Part shown: positions 32,766 through 42,775 of the stretch, piece after piece
Numbering within the stretch: position 1 is the first letter of the stretch
Layout of the letters: the number at the start of each line of letters is the position of its first letter
Assembly: GCF_004127445.1 (NCBI RefSeq)
Contig: NZ_QEXM01000025.1
Span: 62,001-126,000, forward strand
DNA: 64,000 bases
Source of the DNA: Streptomyces alfalfae
GTDB taxonomy: Bacteria > Actinomycetota > Actinomycetes > Streptomycetales > Streptomycetaceae
Reading direction: 5' to 3'
Notes under the pieces: generated by a model
The model's input: only the letters and a program-made list of their open reading frames with translations
What the model was told of the DNA's origin: nothing
Database searches by the model: none
Translations under genes and position numbers: made by a program

Positions 32766-35700
32766 GTGGAGGCCTTGAGTCCCGACTCAGGGGCACGCAC
32801 AGCCTTCGCGGAGCGTCTCGCGCTGCTGTACAAGGAAGCCGGCAATCCTCCCCTCCAGCGCGTGGCCGAAGCCGTCGTCCGGCACCCGCGGGTCGACGAG
32901 CGCGGGCGGATCGTACGGGTATCGGCCCAGCGGATCAGCGACTGGCGCCGGGCCAAGAACGTGCCCGCCCAGTTCGCCGCTCTCTCGGCGGTGCTCCATG
33001 TGCTGATCCCGGAAGCACGTCGCGAGCGGCCCGTCCCGGTGTCCGCCGGCCTGTACGACATGGCCCAGTGGCAGCTCCTCTGGGAGCGCGCGGTGGCCGA
33101 CCCCGCCAACGGCCGCTCCGCCCCCGCGTTCGCGGACGATCAGGAACGGCTCCAGGGCGACGCCCCGGCTGCCGTCCACAGTGTGTGCCCCTACCGAGGG
33201 CTGGCCTCGTATCGACAGCAGGACGCCCGGTGGTTCTTCGGCCGCAAGCGGAGTACAGACGCCCTTGTCGCCCAGCTGCGTGCCGCGGAGAAGACGGGCG
33301 GCCTGGTCATGCTCGTCGGCGCTTCAGGGGCGGGAAAGTCCTCCCTTCTGAACGCCGGCCTGGTGCCCGCACTGCAGAACGGCGTGCTGAGCGACGAGGG
33401 CGGCCGACCCGGCCCGGTGCTGCAGCTCGTACCGGGAGCCGACCCTCTCGCCGAGCTGACCCGCCGGATACCTGAGCTCGCTCATGCCGTTTCCGCCACC
33501 GAGGAGACGGGAGCGGCAACAGAAACGGCAGCGGCAGCCGCAGCCGCAGCAACGGTGCGGGAAGCTGGTACTCCGCTTTTCGCCGAGGCGGTGAAAGAAG
33601 CCGTCACGGCCTGGGCCCGACGCCAGACGTCCTCGACCGCTCGCCCCGTCCTCATCATCGATCAGTTCGAGGAGACGTTCACCCTCTCCTCCGACGAGGC
33701 GAGCAAGCGTGCCTTCATCCAGCTCCTCCAGGCGGCGAGCGCGCCGAGCGCCACCGGTGAGCCGGCTCCCGCGCTCGTGGTCCTGGGCATACGAGCCGAC
33801 TTCTATGAGCAGTGCCTCAGATATCCCGAACTGGCCGACGCCCTGCAGCACCGGCACATGGTGCTCGGGCCACTGACCACGTCGGAGTTGCGCGAAGCCG
33901 TGACCGGACCGGCCAAAGCCGTGGGTCTCGAACTGGAACCAGGGCTCGCGGAACTGATCATCCGGGAAGTGAGCACCGACGGGCCCCGCGGGACGCACGA
34001 CGCGGGAGTGCTTCCGCTCCTCTCCCATGCCCTGCTCGCCACGTGGCAGCGGCGGAAGACGGGCAGGCTGACGCTGGCCGGCTACCGCGCGGCGGGAGGG
34101 ATACAGGGGGCGGTCGCGGCCAGCGCCGAGCGTGCCTGGTCCGACCTCGACCCGGCCGCGCGCACCGCCGCTCGCCTGCTCCTGCTCAGGCTGGTCCGGC
34201 TCGGCGAGGACACGCAGGCCACTCGCAGACGCGGCGCGCGGCGGCAACTGGCCGAGGAATCGACGGACCCCGGCAAGACCGAGGAATCGCTCGAAGCACT
34301 GGTACGCGCTCGGTTGGTGACCCTCGACGCCGAGACCGTGGAGATCACACACGAGGCGCTGCTCCACGCCTGGCCTCGTCTGCGTGACTGGATCGACGAG
34401 GACAGGAACGACAACCTGCTGCGCCAGCGCCTGGAGGAGGACGGCAGGGCCTGGGAGGACTCCGGCCGCGATACGTCGCTGCTCTACCGGGGCTCCCGTC
34501 TCGAGCAAGCCCGTGCCTGGAGGAAGACCGCCGGGGGCACGTTCCTGACCAAAGGCGCGGTGGAGTTCCTGGCCGCCTCGGCCCGACTCCGTAGGCGCAC
34601 GGTCCTGATCATCCGGGGCGCGGTGGCGGTCCTGGTCGTCCTCGCCATGGTGGCCGTCGTCTCCGCGGTCGTCGCGTGGCGGCAACGAGACGACGCGGTG
34701 TTCGAGCAAGTGGTCGCCGAGGCCGATCGGGTCCAGGACACGGATCCGTCGCTGTCGGCTCAGCTCGACCTGGTGGCACATGATCTGCGGCCCGATGACG
34801 AGGACACGCAGAACCGGCTGCTCTCGATCGTGAACGCGCCGTTGGCCACGCAGCTCCTCGGCCACAAGGGGGCCGTCTACCTCACTACGTTCAGCCCGAA
34901 CGGACGGTTCCTGGCCACCGCCAGCTACGACAGGACCGTACGGCTGTGGGACGTGTCGGACCGGTCCCGTCCCAAGCCCTTGGGCAAGCCCCTCACCGGC
35001 CACAAGAGCTGGGTGAGCAGTGCGGTCTTCAGTCCGGACGGCGACACCCTCGCGACCGCTTCGGACGACGGCACGGTCCGGCTGTGGGATGTGCGCGATC
35101 CCGGCCACCCGCGTCCGCTGGGTTCTCCCCTGACCGGTCACAAGGGCGCGATCTATCTGGTCGCCTTCACTCCCGACGGGCGCACGCTGGCCTCGGCCGG
35201 GGACGACCACACCGTACGTCTGTGGAACGTCCGCGACCCGAGCCGGCCGAAGCCGCTCCGCAGGCTGACCGGCCACACCGCCGCTGTGCGCTCCGTGGCC
35301 TTCAGCCCCGACGGCGGAACACTGGCGGCCGGTGGCGACAACGGCACGATCCGCCTGTGGAACGTGACCGATCCACATCATCCGAAGCCGGTCGACAAGG
35401 TGATGACCGGCCATACGGGAACCGTGCACTCCGTGGCCTTCAGCCCTGACGGACGCACTCTCGCAAGCGGCAGCAGAGACAACTCCGTCCGTCTCTGGAA
35501 CGTGCGCGACCCCCGCCGTGCGAAACCCCTCGGCGCGCCGCTGACCGGCCACACCGGCGCGGTGTGGTCCGTGTCCTTCAACCCCGCCGGGACCATGCTC
35601 GCCGCCGCCAGCGCGGACAGCACGGCGAGCCTGTGGAACGTCCGTGACCCGGCACATCCGTCGCAGGTCGGCGAGCCTCTCGCGGGCAGCAGCGGGGAGA

Positions 35701-36821
35701 TCTACGCCCTGGGCTTCAGCCCCGACGGGCGAACCCTCGCCACGGGGAGCGGCGACAACAAGGTCCGCCTGTGGTCGATACCGACGTCGGACGTGGTGGG
35801 CAGGATCGGGGCGTTCCGCCCTGACGGGAAGGTGCTCGCCACCGCCGCGCGCGACGAACGGCTCCGGCTGTGGAACGTGGAGCGCCCCAATCGCCCCGTG
35901 GCGTTGGGCAAACCGTTCACGCCCCGGGACGGCGAGGTCCGTGCGCCGGTGTTCTCCCCCGACGGCCACACCCTGGCGGTACTGACGGGAAACCGCGCAG
36001 TGCAGCTCTGGGACGTCTCCGATCCCACGCGGCCCGAGCCCGAGGGGCCGCCCGTGGCCCTGCGGACGCGGTTCGCGGCCGCGCTCGCCTTCAGCCCGGA
36101 CGGGCGCACACTGGCGACCGCCGACACGGACCGCACCATCCAGTTGTGGGACGCCGGCGACCCGTCACGTCTCCGCAAGCTGGGCGCGCCGCTCACGGGC
36201 CACAAGGGCTACGTCAATTCCCTCGCCTTCGGGAGAGACGGACGGACCCTGGCCAGCGCCAGCGCGGACGGCACGATCCGCCTCTGGGGCGTCGCCGACC
36301 CCCGCCATGTCTCACGAATCGGCAAGCCCCTCCGGGGGCACCTGGGCCCCATCAACGAGCTCGACTACAGCCCGGACGGCCGTACGCTGGCCAGCGGCAG
36401 CGACGACGGCACGGTCCGCCTCTGGAACGTCGCCGATCCGCTCAAGGCGGCCCAGGCGGGCTCCGCACTCACAGGCCACACGGACGCGGTGGTGTCGCTG
36501 ACGTTCAGCAGGGACGGTCACACTCTGGCGAGTGGCGGCGACGACAACACGGTCCGGCTCTGGGATGTCGCCCGCCCCTCTGACGCCTCCCCCATCGGCC
36601 AGTCCATGAGCCCCAACGCCAAGACGGGCAGCTTCCTGTCGTTCAGCCCCCGGGGCGAGATGATCGGAGTTTCGAGTGGCACGGATACCGTCCGGCTTTG
36701 GAACCTGGACACCGACGAGGCGATTCGCCGGATCTGCTCGGCCACTCTCGGTGTTCTCACCCGGGAGAAATGGCAGGAGTATCTGCCTCGCCTCTCCTAC
36801 GCGCCGCCGTGCGACGAGTAG
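32766..36821 (+). CDS. nSTAND1-like ATPase with HTH, TM helix and 14 WD40 repeats
   Basis: A 1351-residue STAND-type protein. Residues 8-80 form a divergent HTH (VSAQRISDWRRAKNVP). CPYRGLASYRQQDARWFFGR introduces the nSTAND1 NTPase; Walker A is GASGAGKSS (about 183), Walker B is VLIIDQFEE (about 295). A helical region and one membrane helix (about 612-635) follow. From about residue 695 come 14 WD40 units (GHxxxVxxxxFSPDGxTLAxxxxDxTVRLWxV), enough for two seven-bladed propellers; units 7-10 and 14 lack the GH start. GTG 32766 follows GGGGGAAG. Such proteins assemble when the sensor binds a ligand; the ligand is unknown. Confidence 0.88.
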   Translation: MEALSPDSGARTAFAERLALLYKEAGNPPLQRVAEAVVRHPRVDERGRIVRVSAQRISDWRRAKNVPAQFAALSAVLHVLIPEARRERPVPVSAGLYDMAQWQLLWERAVADPANGRSAPAFADDQERLQGDAPAAVHSVCPYRGLASYRQQDARWFFGRKRSTDALVAQLRAAEKTGGLVMLVGASGAGKSSLLNAGLVPALQNGVLSDEGGRPGPVLQLVPGADPLAELTRRIPELAHAVSATEETGAATETAAAAAAAATVREAGTPLFAEAVKEAVTAWARRQTSSTARPVLIIDQFEETFTLSSDEASKRAFIQLLQAASAPSATGEPAPALVVLGIRADFYEQCLRYPELADALQHRHMVLGPLTTSELREAVTGPAKAVGLELEPGLAELIIREVSTDGPRGTHDAGVLPLLSHALLATWQRRKTGRLTLAGYRAAGGIQGAVAASAERAWSDLDPAARTAARLLLLRLVRLGEDTQATRRRGARRQLAEESTDPGKTEESLEALVRARLVTLDAETVEITHEALLHAWPRLRDWIDEDRNDNLLRQRLEEDGRAWEDSGRDTSLLYRGSRLEQARAWRKTAGGTFLTKGAVEFLAASARLRRRTVLIIRGAVAVLVVLAMVAVVSAVVAWRQRDDAVFEQVVAEADRVQDTDPSLSAQLDLVAHDLRPDDEDTQNRLLSIVNAPLATQLLGHKGAVYLTTFSPNGRFLATASYDRTVRLWDVSDRSRPKPLGKPLTGHKSWVSSAVFSPDGDTLATASDDGTVRLWDVRDPGHPRPLGSPLTGHKGAIYLVAFTPDGRTLASAGDDHTVRLWNVRDPSRPKPLRRLTGHTAAVRSVAFSPDGGTLAAGGDNGTIRLWNVTDPHHPKPVDKVMTGHTGTVHSVAFSPDGRTLASGSRDNSVRLWNVRDPRRAKPLGAPLTGHTGAVWSVSFNPAGTMLAAASADSTASLWNVRDPAHPSQVGEPLAGSSGEIYALGFSPDGRTLATGSGDNKVRLWSIPTSDVVGRIGAFRPDGKVLATAARDERLRLWNVERPNRPVALGKPFTPRDGEVRAPVFSPDGHTLAVLTGNRAVQLWDVSDPTRPEPEGPPVALRTRFAAALAFSPDGRTLATADTDRTIQLWDAGDPSRLRKLGAPLTGHKGYVNSLAFGRDGRTLASASADGTIRLWGVADPRHVSRIGKPLRGHLGPINELDYSPDGRTLASGSDDGTVRLWNVADPLKAAQAGSALTGHTDAVVSLTFSRDGHTLASGGDDNTVRLWDVARPSDASPIGQSMSPNAKTGSFLSFSPRGEMIGVSSGTDTVRLWNLDTDEAIRRICSATLGVLTREKWQEYLPRLSYAPPCDE

Positions 36822-37547
36822 CGAATCTCTCCCCTGCAGACCAGGCCGCGTGATCCCGGTCACAACGCCCCACTTTGACGGAGCAGTTGCCTCCCCTTAC
36901 CTCAACAGCCTTGTTACCGTTGGCCTTAGCCCGATCGCTGGTGCATCCCCCGTCGCCAGCGGTCGGGCACTTCCGTACCCTCGTCGCTCAGCGGCCGGTG
37001 TGGGGGCGCCCGTCCGCAAGGCGCCCAGTTCCCGATGCGTGGTAAAACGGCGGCCAGGTGGTCCACATTTTGACATCACCCGCTAACCACCCGCGAGCCC
37101 ACTGAGTGGTTGGGCCACGCTTCGTGTCACAGGCCTCGCATAACGCGCACCTCAAGCCCGGCTAGATTTTTTATCGGGCCGGGCCTAGATGTTGGCTTGA
37201 AACCGCGGAGAATTCAGCTTTGGACGCCGACTGCCGGCCCGATCCGAGCAGCTCATCCGGCGCAGCGGCCGGCGAGCTCACGGAAATCGCAGCGCGTACG
37301 GCCAGGGGTGGGCCGCCGTGTCCGCGCGCCATCACTCTTCAAGAGGCGCAGCCTTGAGCCCGCTTGAGGAGTCGTACGCTGAAGCGTGCTTGAGCGACGG
37401 GACGGTGAGACGGTGAGCACGAAGGACCGGGGCCTCCGCGTCGGAAGAGCGTGTGACGGCCCGGCCTCCGGCGGTTCAGGAGGGCGGAGGGGGCGGGTCT
37501 GCCGCACGGAAACGCTGTTCACGACTCCCTCGGAAAGGTGGTGAGCC
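36822..37547. other. 726-base gap without supported gene
   Basis: Both strands have only short or compositionally wrong frames. There is an AT-rich patch at 37160-37185 flanked by CTAGAT direct repeats and a CCCGGC/GCCGGG stem. A frame from about 37387 that runs into the next gene's start is not convincing. The last bases hold the AAAGG ribosome-binding site for the glycosyltransferase. Confidence 0.4.
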
Positions 37548-38306
37548 GTGAGCCGGCGCATCGTCATCGTCACGGCCGTCCATGCACCGTCGGCGCACTT
37601 CCTGGCTGACGCGTACAAGTCCATCCGCGAGCAGGAGCTGCCTGCCGGCTGGGAGTGGCACTGGCTGATCCAGGAGGACGGGAAGACGGATCAGGTCGCG
37701 CCCCATGTCCCCGACGACGGCCGGATCACGTTCCGGCAGGGGCGTCACGGAGGCCCCGGGCTTGCCCGCACCATCGCCCTGGCCCACGCGGACGGCGAGT
37801 ACGTCAAGGTCCTGGACGCCGATGACCAACTGGCGCCGGGCGCGCTGGCCCGCGACCTCGCAGCCCTCGAAGCAGATCGGACCATCGGTTGGGCGACGTC
37901 GCGCGCGCTCGATCTCCTCCCCGACGGTTCCACCGTCGGCTTCCCCGGCGACCCGGAGCCCGGGCCGGTCGAGCGCCAGGAAGTGCTCGACCACTGGGCG
38001 TCTCACGACTACCGCGCACAGGTGCACCCGGCGACCCTCTTCGTGCGTCGCGACCTGCTCGTGGCCCTGGGCGGTTGGATGGCCCTGCCGGCCTCCGAGG
38101 ACACGGGCCTTCTGCTCGCCCTGAACTCCACGTCACGCGGCTGGTTCTCGTCGGAGGTCGGCCTGTTCTACCGCAAGTGGGAGGGCCAGGTGACCGGCCA
38201 GGCAGCGCATGTCGACACGGCGGAGCGCGACGCGCGCATGGCCGTGGTCGAGGCCAGGGCGCGAGCACTCGGCCACTTCCAGTGGCGCTACCCCGTCGGC
38301 TCTTGA
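37548..38306 (+). CDS. Family 2-type glycosyltransferase
   Basis: A 252-residue GT-A glycosyltransferase. VIVTAVHAPSAHFLADAYKS opens the Rossmann-like fold. The metal/nucleotide motif is KVLDADDQL (about residue 88, DxDD), and the acceptor region is PASEDTGLLLAL, with Glu-Asp as the usual general-base pair. This is a stand-alone cytoplasmic enzyme without membrane helices; donor and acceptor are unknown. GTG 37548 follows AAAGG. The sole neighbour of similar theme is the FkbM methyltransferase, beyond a minisatellite. Confidence 0.82.
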   Translation: MSRRIVIVTAVHAPSAHFLADAYKSIREQELPAGWEWHWLIQEDGKTDQVAPHVPDDGRITFRQGRHGGPGLARTIALAHADGEYVKVLDADDQLAPGALARDLAALEADRTIGWATSRALDLLPDGSTVGFPGDPEPGPVERQEVLDHWASHDYRAQVHPATLFVRRDLLVALGGWMALPASEDTGLLLALNSTSRGWFSSEVGLFYRKWEGQVTGQAAHVDTAERDARMAVVEARARALGHFQWRYPVGS

Positions 38307-38382
38307 TCGACCTGCGTCTCGTAGGCCGTCTCGCGGGAGGCCGCGGGCACGGCGACATCGACTGTCCCGCCCGCCCGGCCAT

Positions 38383-38735
38383 CCGCCGGCAGCGTCAGCC
38401 GTCCCGGTCGGGTGTCCCGCCCGGGTGCCCGCCAGCAGCTTCAGCCCTCCCGGTCGGGTGTCCCCCGGCAGCGTCAACCGTCCCGGCCAGCCAGCCGCCG
38501 CCAGCGTCAACCGTCCCGCCCCGGTGCCCGCCGACAGCGTCAGCCCTCCCGGTCGGGTGTCCCTCGGCAGCGCCCACTTCCCCGCCCGGGCGCCCCCCCG
38601 GCAGCGTCAACTGCCCCGGCCAGCCGGCCGCCGCCAGCGTCAACCGTCCCGCCCGGATGGCCGCCGGCAGCGTCAGCTCCCCCGACCGGCCGTCCGCCAG
38701 CGGCTCAGCCTCCCGGCCTGCGCCTATATCTGCAC
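38383..38735. repeat. ~33-bp degenerate minisatellite, about ten copies
   Basis: Units with cores like GGCAGCGTCAACCGTCCCG recur about every 30-36 bases, with alternating GGTCGGGTGTCCC and GCCAGCCGGCCG ends. All 491 bases between the glycosyltransferase and fkbM genes hold nothing else I can name. No frame gives a convincing protein. Confidence 0.8.
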
Positions 38736-38797
38736 GCTGCCGCCCCGGACCCCACCCGATCTTGCCGCGGCTTCCGCGCACTCGTACGGTCACAGCT

Positions 38798-39730
38798 ATG
38801 CCTCCCGCCACCCCCCGCCCCGCGTCGGAGCTTCTCGCCACGCTCGGTCGCGGCTACGTGCGCAACGCACCCGGCTCGCTGCTCAAGGGCCTGCTCGCCG
38901 CCCGCTACCTCAACCCGTACCTCCGTGACCACCCGCGGCAGCGCGTGGTCGAGGCCCGCTTCGGGGCGCGCTTCGCGTGTGACTCCCGAGACCTCATCCA
39001 GCGGTTCATCAGCCTCTACGGGGTGTGGGAGCCCCACATGACGCGGTGGCTGCGGAGCCGGCTGAGCACCGGAGACACGTTCATCGACGTCGGCGCGAAC
39101 ATCGGATATTTCGCGGTCCTGGGATCACGACTCGTCGGCGGCGCGGGACAGGTCGTGGCCATCGAGGCGTCCCCCGCCTTCCACGAGCGCGTGCTGCGGC
39201 ACATCCGTCTCAACGACTGCGGCAACGTGCGTGCCGTCAACGCGGCGGTCTCCGACAGCCACAAGACGCTGACCTTCGTCCTCGCCAGCTCGAACAACAT
39301 GGGCGCGAACTCGATCGTCCCGTACGACGGTCCGGCCGAGTCCAGCTTCGAGATGGCGGCGCTCCCCTTGCCCGAGGTCCTGGACGAGGGCGAACTCGGC
39401 AGGGCCCGCGTGATCAAGATCGACGTGGAGGGCGCCGAGGGCGGCGTCATCAGGGGGCTGGCCCCCGCCCTCGCGGAGCTCCGCCCGGACGCGGAGATCG
39501 CCGTGGAGGTCACTCCGGACCGCATGGCCCAGCTCGGCGACTCCATCGACGAGTTGCTGGACACCATGGCTCGGCACGGCTTTCACACCTACCGGCTGCC
39601 GACCGACTACCGGCCGGAGAACTACCCCCGCGCCCTGCGCCGGCCGGAGCCTCCGGTCCGTTGGCGCGGCCCCATCGTCGGTGAGACCGAGCTGGTCTTC
39701 TCCCGTATCGACGCCGAGACGCTGCGCTGA
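38798..39730 (+). CDS. FkbM-family methyltransferase
   Basis: A 310-residue SAM-dependent methyltransferase. Motif I is FIDVGANIGYFAVLGS (about 92), followed by VVAIEASPAFHERV, VSDSHKTLTFV, and the FkbM signature VIKIDVEGAEGGVIRGL (about 205). Family members O-methylate sugars or polyketides. ATG 38798 was chosen because the sequence before it is the minisatellite; its ribosome-binding site is weak. No biosynthetic cluster surrounds it. Confidence 0.85.
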   Translation: MPPATPRPASELLATLGRGYVRNAPGSLLKGLLAARYLNPYLRDHPRQRVVEARFGARFACDSRDLIQRFISLYGVWEPHMTRWLRSRLSTGDTFIDVGANIGYFAVLGSRLVGGAGQVVAIEASPAFHERVLRHIRLNDCGNVRAVNAAVSDSHKTLTFVLASSNNMGANSIVPYDGPAESSFEMAALPLPEVLDEGELGRARVIKIDVEGAEGGVIRGLAPALAELRPDAEIAVEVTPDRMAQLGDSIDELLDTMARHGFHTYRLPTDYRPENYPRALRRPEPPVRWRGPIVGETELVFSRIDAETLR

Positions 39731-39816
39731 CCCGGTTCGGGCTCAGCCCCGCCGTCCGACCCCTTTCTGCCCGGTGGCGGGGCCGGGTCCCACCGGCTCA
39801 CCACCCGTGGCCGCCC

Positions 39817-41043
39817 CTACAGGCCCCGGTCGAACGGCAGATCCAGCATCCGGATCGCGTTCCCACGGAGCAGCTTGTACGCCACGTCCTTGGGGAGGTG
39901 GCCGACGTGATCCTCGGCCACCGCCTTCGTGTGCGGCCACGTCGAGTCGACGTGCGGATAGTCGGTCTCGAAGGTGGCGTTGTCGACGCCCACCGTCTCG
40001 ATCGAGGCGATACCGTGCTTGTCCCGGAAGAAGCAGCAGTAGATCTGCCGGTAGTAGTAGGACGACGGAGGCTCCGGGATGAGGTCCTTGACCCCGCCCC
40101 AGGCCCGGTGCTCCTCCCAGACGTCGTCGGCGCGCTCCAGGGCGTACGGGATCCATCCCATCTGCCCCTCGCTGTACGCGAGTGTGAGGCGCGGGAACTT
40201 CACCAGGACGCCGGAGAAGAGGAAGTCCATCATCGATGCCATGGCGTTGTTGAAGCTCAGGGACGCCTGAACGGCCGGGGGCGCGTCGGGTGACGCCGCC
40301 GGCATCTGCGACGACGAACCGATGTGCATGTTCACCACCGTCCCGGTCTCCTCGCACGCCGCGAAGAACGGGTCCCAGTGACCGGAGTGGATCGACGGCA
40401 GCCCGAGGTGCGTCGGGATCTCGCTGAAGGTCACCGCTCGCACCCCGCGGGCGGCGTTGCGCTTGATCTCGGCGACGGCGAGGTCCACGTCCCAGAGCGG
40501 GATGAGACACAGCGGGATCAGCCTGCCGCGGCTGTCACCGCACCACTCCTCCACCATCCAGTCGTTGTACGCCCGGACGCAGGCGAGCCCCACCTCCTTG
40601 TCCTTGGCCTCGGAGAAGGTCTGCCCGCAGAAGCGCGGGAACGTCGGGAAGCAGAGGGAGGCCTCGACATGGTTGACGTCCATGTCCGCCAGCCGGGCCT
40701 TCGGGTCCCAGCAGCCGCGGCGCATCTGCTCACGCGTGATGCCGTCGAGCGTCATCTCGTCCCGCGAGAAGCCCACAGCGGCGATGATCCGCTTGTACGG
40801 GAAGATCTCCCCCTCGTACTCCCACCAGTCGGTGACCTGCCCTTCCGGGTCCGTCGTGAACCTGTACTTGCCGCCGATGTACTCGAGCTCGCCGATACCT
40901 GCGGTGAAGGGCTTCGGGCCCCGGTCGCGGTACTTGCTCGGGAGCCACTTCTCGAAGAGGTGCGCGGGTTCGATCACGTGGTCGTCCACGCTGATGACGC
41001 GGGGGAGCTCTGTGGCTCCGACCTCGTTGTTCTCCACTGCCAT
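39817..41043 (-). CDS. Amidohydrolase 2-family metal-dependent hydrolase
   Basis: A 408-residue TIM-barrel protein of the ACMSD/amidohydrolase-2 group. It opens with VISVDDHVIEPAHLFEKWLP, where Asp-Asp-His replaces the DxHxH metal motif of hydrolases. NMHIGSSSQMP carries a conserved metal His, and FETDYPHVDSTWPHTK near the end carries the catalytic Asp-Tyr-Pro-His region typical of this actinobacterial family. Many act as decarboxylases or hydrolases in aromatic degradation; the substrate here is unknown. ATG 41043 is unambiguous. Confidence 0.85.
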   Translation of the reverse strand: MAVENNEVGATELPRVISVDDHVIEPAHLFEKWLPSKYRDRGPKPFTAGIGELEYIGGKYRFTTDPEGQVTDWWEYEGEIFPYKRIIAAVGFSRDEMTLDGITREQMRRGCWDPKARLADMDVNHVEASLCFPTFPRFCGQTFSEAKDKEVGLACVRAYNDWMVEEWCGDSRGRLIPLCLIPLWDVDLAVAEIKRNAARGVRAVTFSEIPTHLGLPSIHSGHWDPFFAACEETGTVVNMHIGSSSQMPAASPDAPPAVQASLSFNNAMASMMDFLFSGVLVKFPRLTLAYSEGQMGWIPYALERADDVWEEHRAWGGVKDLIPEPPSSYYYRQIYCCFFRDKHGIASIETVGVDNATFETDYPHVDSTWPHTKAVAEDHVGHLPKDVAYKLLRGNAIRMLDLPFDRGL

Positions 41044-41213
41044 GCCCCCTACTACCTGCCGATTGCCCCTGTCCGTATCTGACGATCCATCAGATTCAGG
41101 TTATGGGCTCACACCGATGACGGCAACGGCCCGCCGGAAACCGGACCCCTTGCGCGATCGGGCGGAACCCGCTGAACTGACGTACCGTCAGGTGCGGCCG
41201 AGGAGGACGACCG

Positions 41214-41678
41214 ATGCGGACGATGTGGCTCAGCGGCGCCGAGTGGATCGCCGTGCTGAGGATCGGCCTCGGCCTGTGGTGGCTGGAGAGCTGGCGCCAC
41301 AAGGACAAGAAGACGTGGTTCACCGGAGGCGGCATCGGCTGGGCGGTGGGCATCGCCGAGAAGCACCGCTGGCAGTTCGTCCGCTCCGGCTTCGACCTGG
41401 CGGTGAGACCCCGGCCACGGCTGATGGCCTACATCGTGGCCTACGCGGAGCTGGCGCTCGGCCTGGGTCTCGTCCTCGGCGCGCTCACACCGATCGCGCT
41501 CGTCGGCGGCCTGATGCTCAACCTGGTCTACTTCGTGCTGATGATCCACGACTGGGCCGAGCAGGGCCAGAACCTGATGATGGCTCTCATCTCCGTCGTC
41601 GTTCTCTTCGCGGTGGGCTGGCAGGTGTGGTCGTTGGACGACGTGTTCGGGCTGTTCCAGCCGGGAGCACGCCCGTGA
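41214..41678 (+). CDS. DoxX/DoxD-like membrane protein
   Basis: A 154-residue integral membrane protein with four predicted helices, beginning WIAVLRIGLGLWWLESW and continuing AYIVAYAELALGLGLVLGAL. It resembles the DoxD subunit/DoxX superfamily (thiosulfate:quinone oxidoreductase relatives); in Streptomyces these are usually of unknown role. ATG 41214 follows a perfect AGGAGG at 41201-41206. It is divergent from the amidohydrolase. Confidence 0.8.
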   Translation: MRTMWLSGAEWIAVLRIGLGLWWLESWRHKDKKTWFTGGGIGWAVGIAEKHRWQFVRSGFDLAVRPRPRLMAYIVAYAELALGLGLVLGALTPIALVGGLMLNLVYFVLMIHDWAEQGQNLMMALISVVVLFAVGWQVWSLDDVFGLFQPGARP

Positions 41679-41834
41679 GCGGCGACGATCGCGCTGCGGC
41701 GTGCACACCGGCTCTGGTCAGTTGCACGGCACCGTGCCACCCTGCCCGGCACATCCGCGGTCCACCGGTGTGGACGTCGTCGGACGAGGGCGGGGTGGCA
41801 CGCTCCGTCGCTCCGCGCGGGCATGGAGGTGCCG

Positions 41835-42350
41835 GTGAACGAGCACGAGCACGGTGAGGGGGAGGCAGCCGCGGCTGCCCTGCGGCCGGGCCACGCGGCC
41901 CGGGCCGGGAGCGCGGCGGCGCTCAGCCGCTACGTCGAGCGGCGCGGGTCCGGGGAGCACGCCGACGCCGTCTGGAGATCCGCTCACGCGGCGCGTGTCG
42001 CGGCGCAGGCGCTTGCCGTCCTCTCGGAGAGCGCGCCCGACACGGCCGCGGATTCCCGCTGCGCACGGAACGCTGCGGCTTCGGCCGCGCGGGCCTCTCA
42101 GACGGCGCAGCTCGTCGACGACGCCGCGGGGACCGCAGTGGCCGCCTGCCAGGCAGTGCTCAAGGCCTCGCCGGCCGCCGGCGCGAAACACGTCGGCACC
42201 GACGAGCGCCTGAACGCGGAGGCCGACGCCGCGGAGAGGGCTGCCGTCGCAGCGGCCGAGCGTGCCGGATGGATCCGCCCCGGGGAAACCGTGCCGGCCG
42301 TCTCCACCGGCACCCGCAGCCCCGAGATGATGACGATGCTCCACCTCTGA
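41835..42350 (+). CDS. Ala-rich hypothetical protein
   Basis: A 171-residue alanine-rich helical protein (AVWRSAHAARVAAQALAVLS, NAAASAARASQTAQLVDDAA) with a Pro/Thr-rich end. No family recognised and no signal peptide. GTG 41835 is chosen because GGAGG lies at 41826-41830; ATG 41823 is the alternative. The 425 bases that follow hold nothing I can support. Confidence 0.55.
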   Translation: MNEHEHGEGEAAAAALRPGHAARAGSAAALSRYVERRGSGEHADAVWRSAHAARVAAQALAVLSESAPDTAADSRCARNAAASAARASQTAQLVDDAAGTAVAACQAVLKASPAAGAKHVGTDERLNAEADAAERAAVAAAERAGWIRPGETVPAVSTGTRSPEMMTMLHL

Positions 42351-42775
42351 TGCCGGCACAGCGGTGCCCCGGGCCCCTCCCGCTGGGAGAGCGGGGCCAG
42401 GGCCGCGAGCAACGGTTGCGACGTCGACGAGGACGGCACCTGCTGCGACGAGGACGACTGACCGATCCGGTGGACGGCGTGACGGCCACGTCGCTGTCCG
42501 GGACGTCGGCTTCCACGCCGTCAGGTCCCTCGACGGCATCGACCGGATCGAAGCCGCCCTCGATGAGCGCCACGGCGCCGGCGCGCTGAAGTGGGCTCTC
42601 CCCGGAGAGCGCTCCGGGGACGCGGGCACCCACGGTCACTGCGCATGGCCGGCATCCGATCCTGTCGGGCAACCCGGCTGACCGCGGGCAGTATCGCCAT
42701 AGTGCGGACGCCGAACACTAAGCGAGGCTATGTTGCACGGGCCCAGGCGTCACCAGCGACGAAAGGCCTGCCGCC

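Noticed and set aside
33324..35969. 881-codon open frame opposite the WD40 gene
   Set aside because: It mirrors the repetitive high-GC WD40 gene; composition is Arg/Gly/Val-rich without any domain, and the plus-strand frame is clearly real.
38383..38735. CRISPR array
   Set aside because: Units are contiguous and degenerate with no unique spacers and no cas genes.
42351..42775. Gene in the gap (frame 42364-42681)
   Set aside because: Low-complexity Pro/Arg/Thr composition in all frames, no ribosome-binding site.
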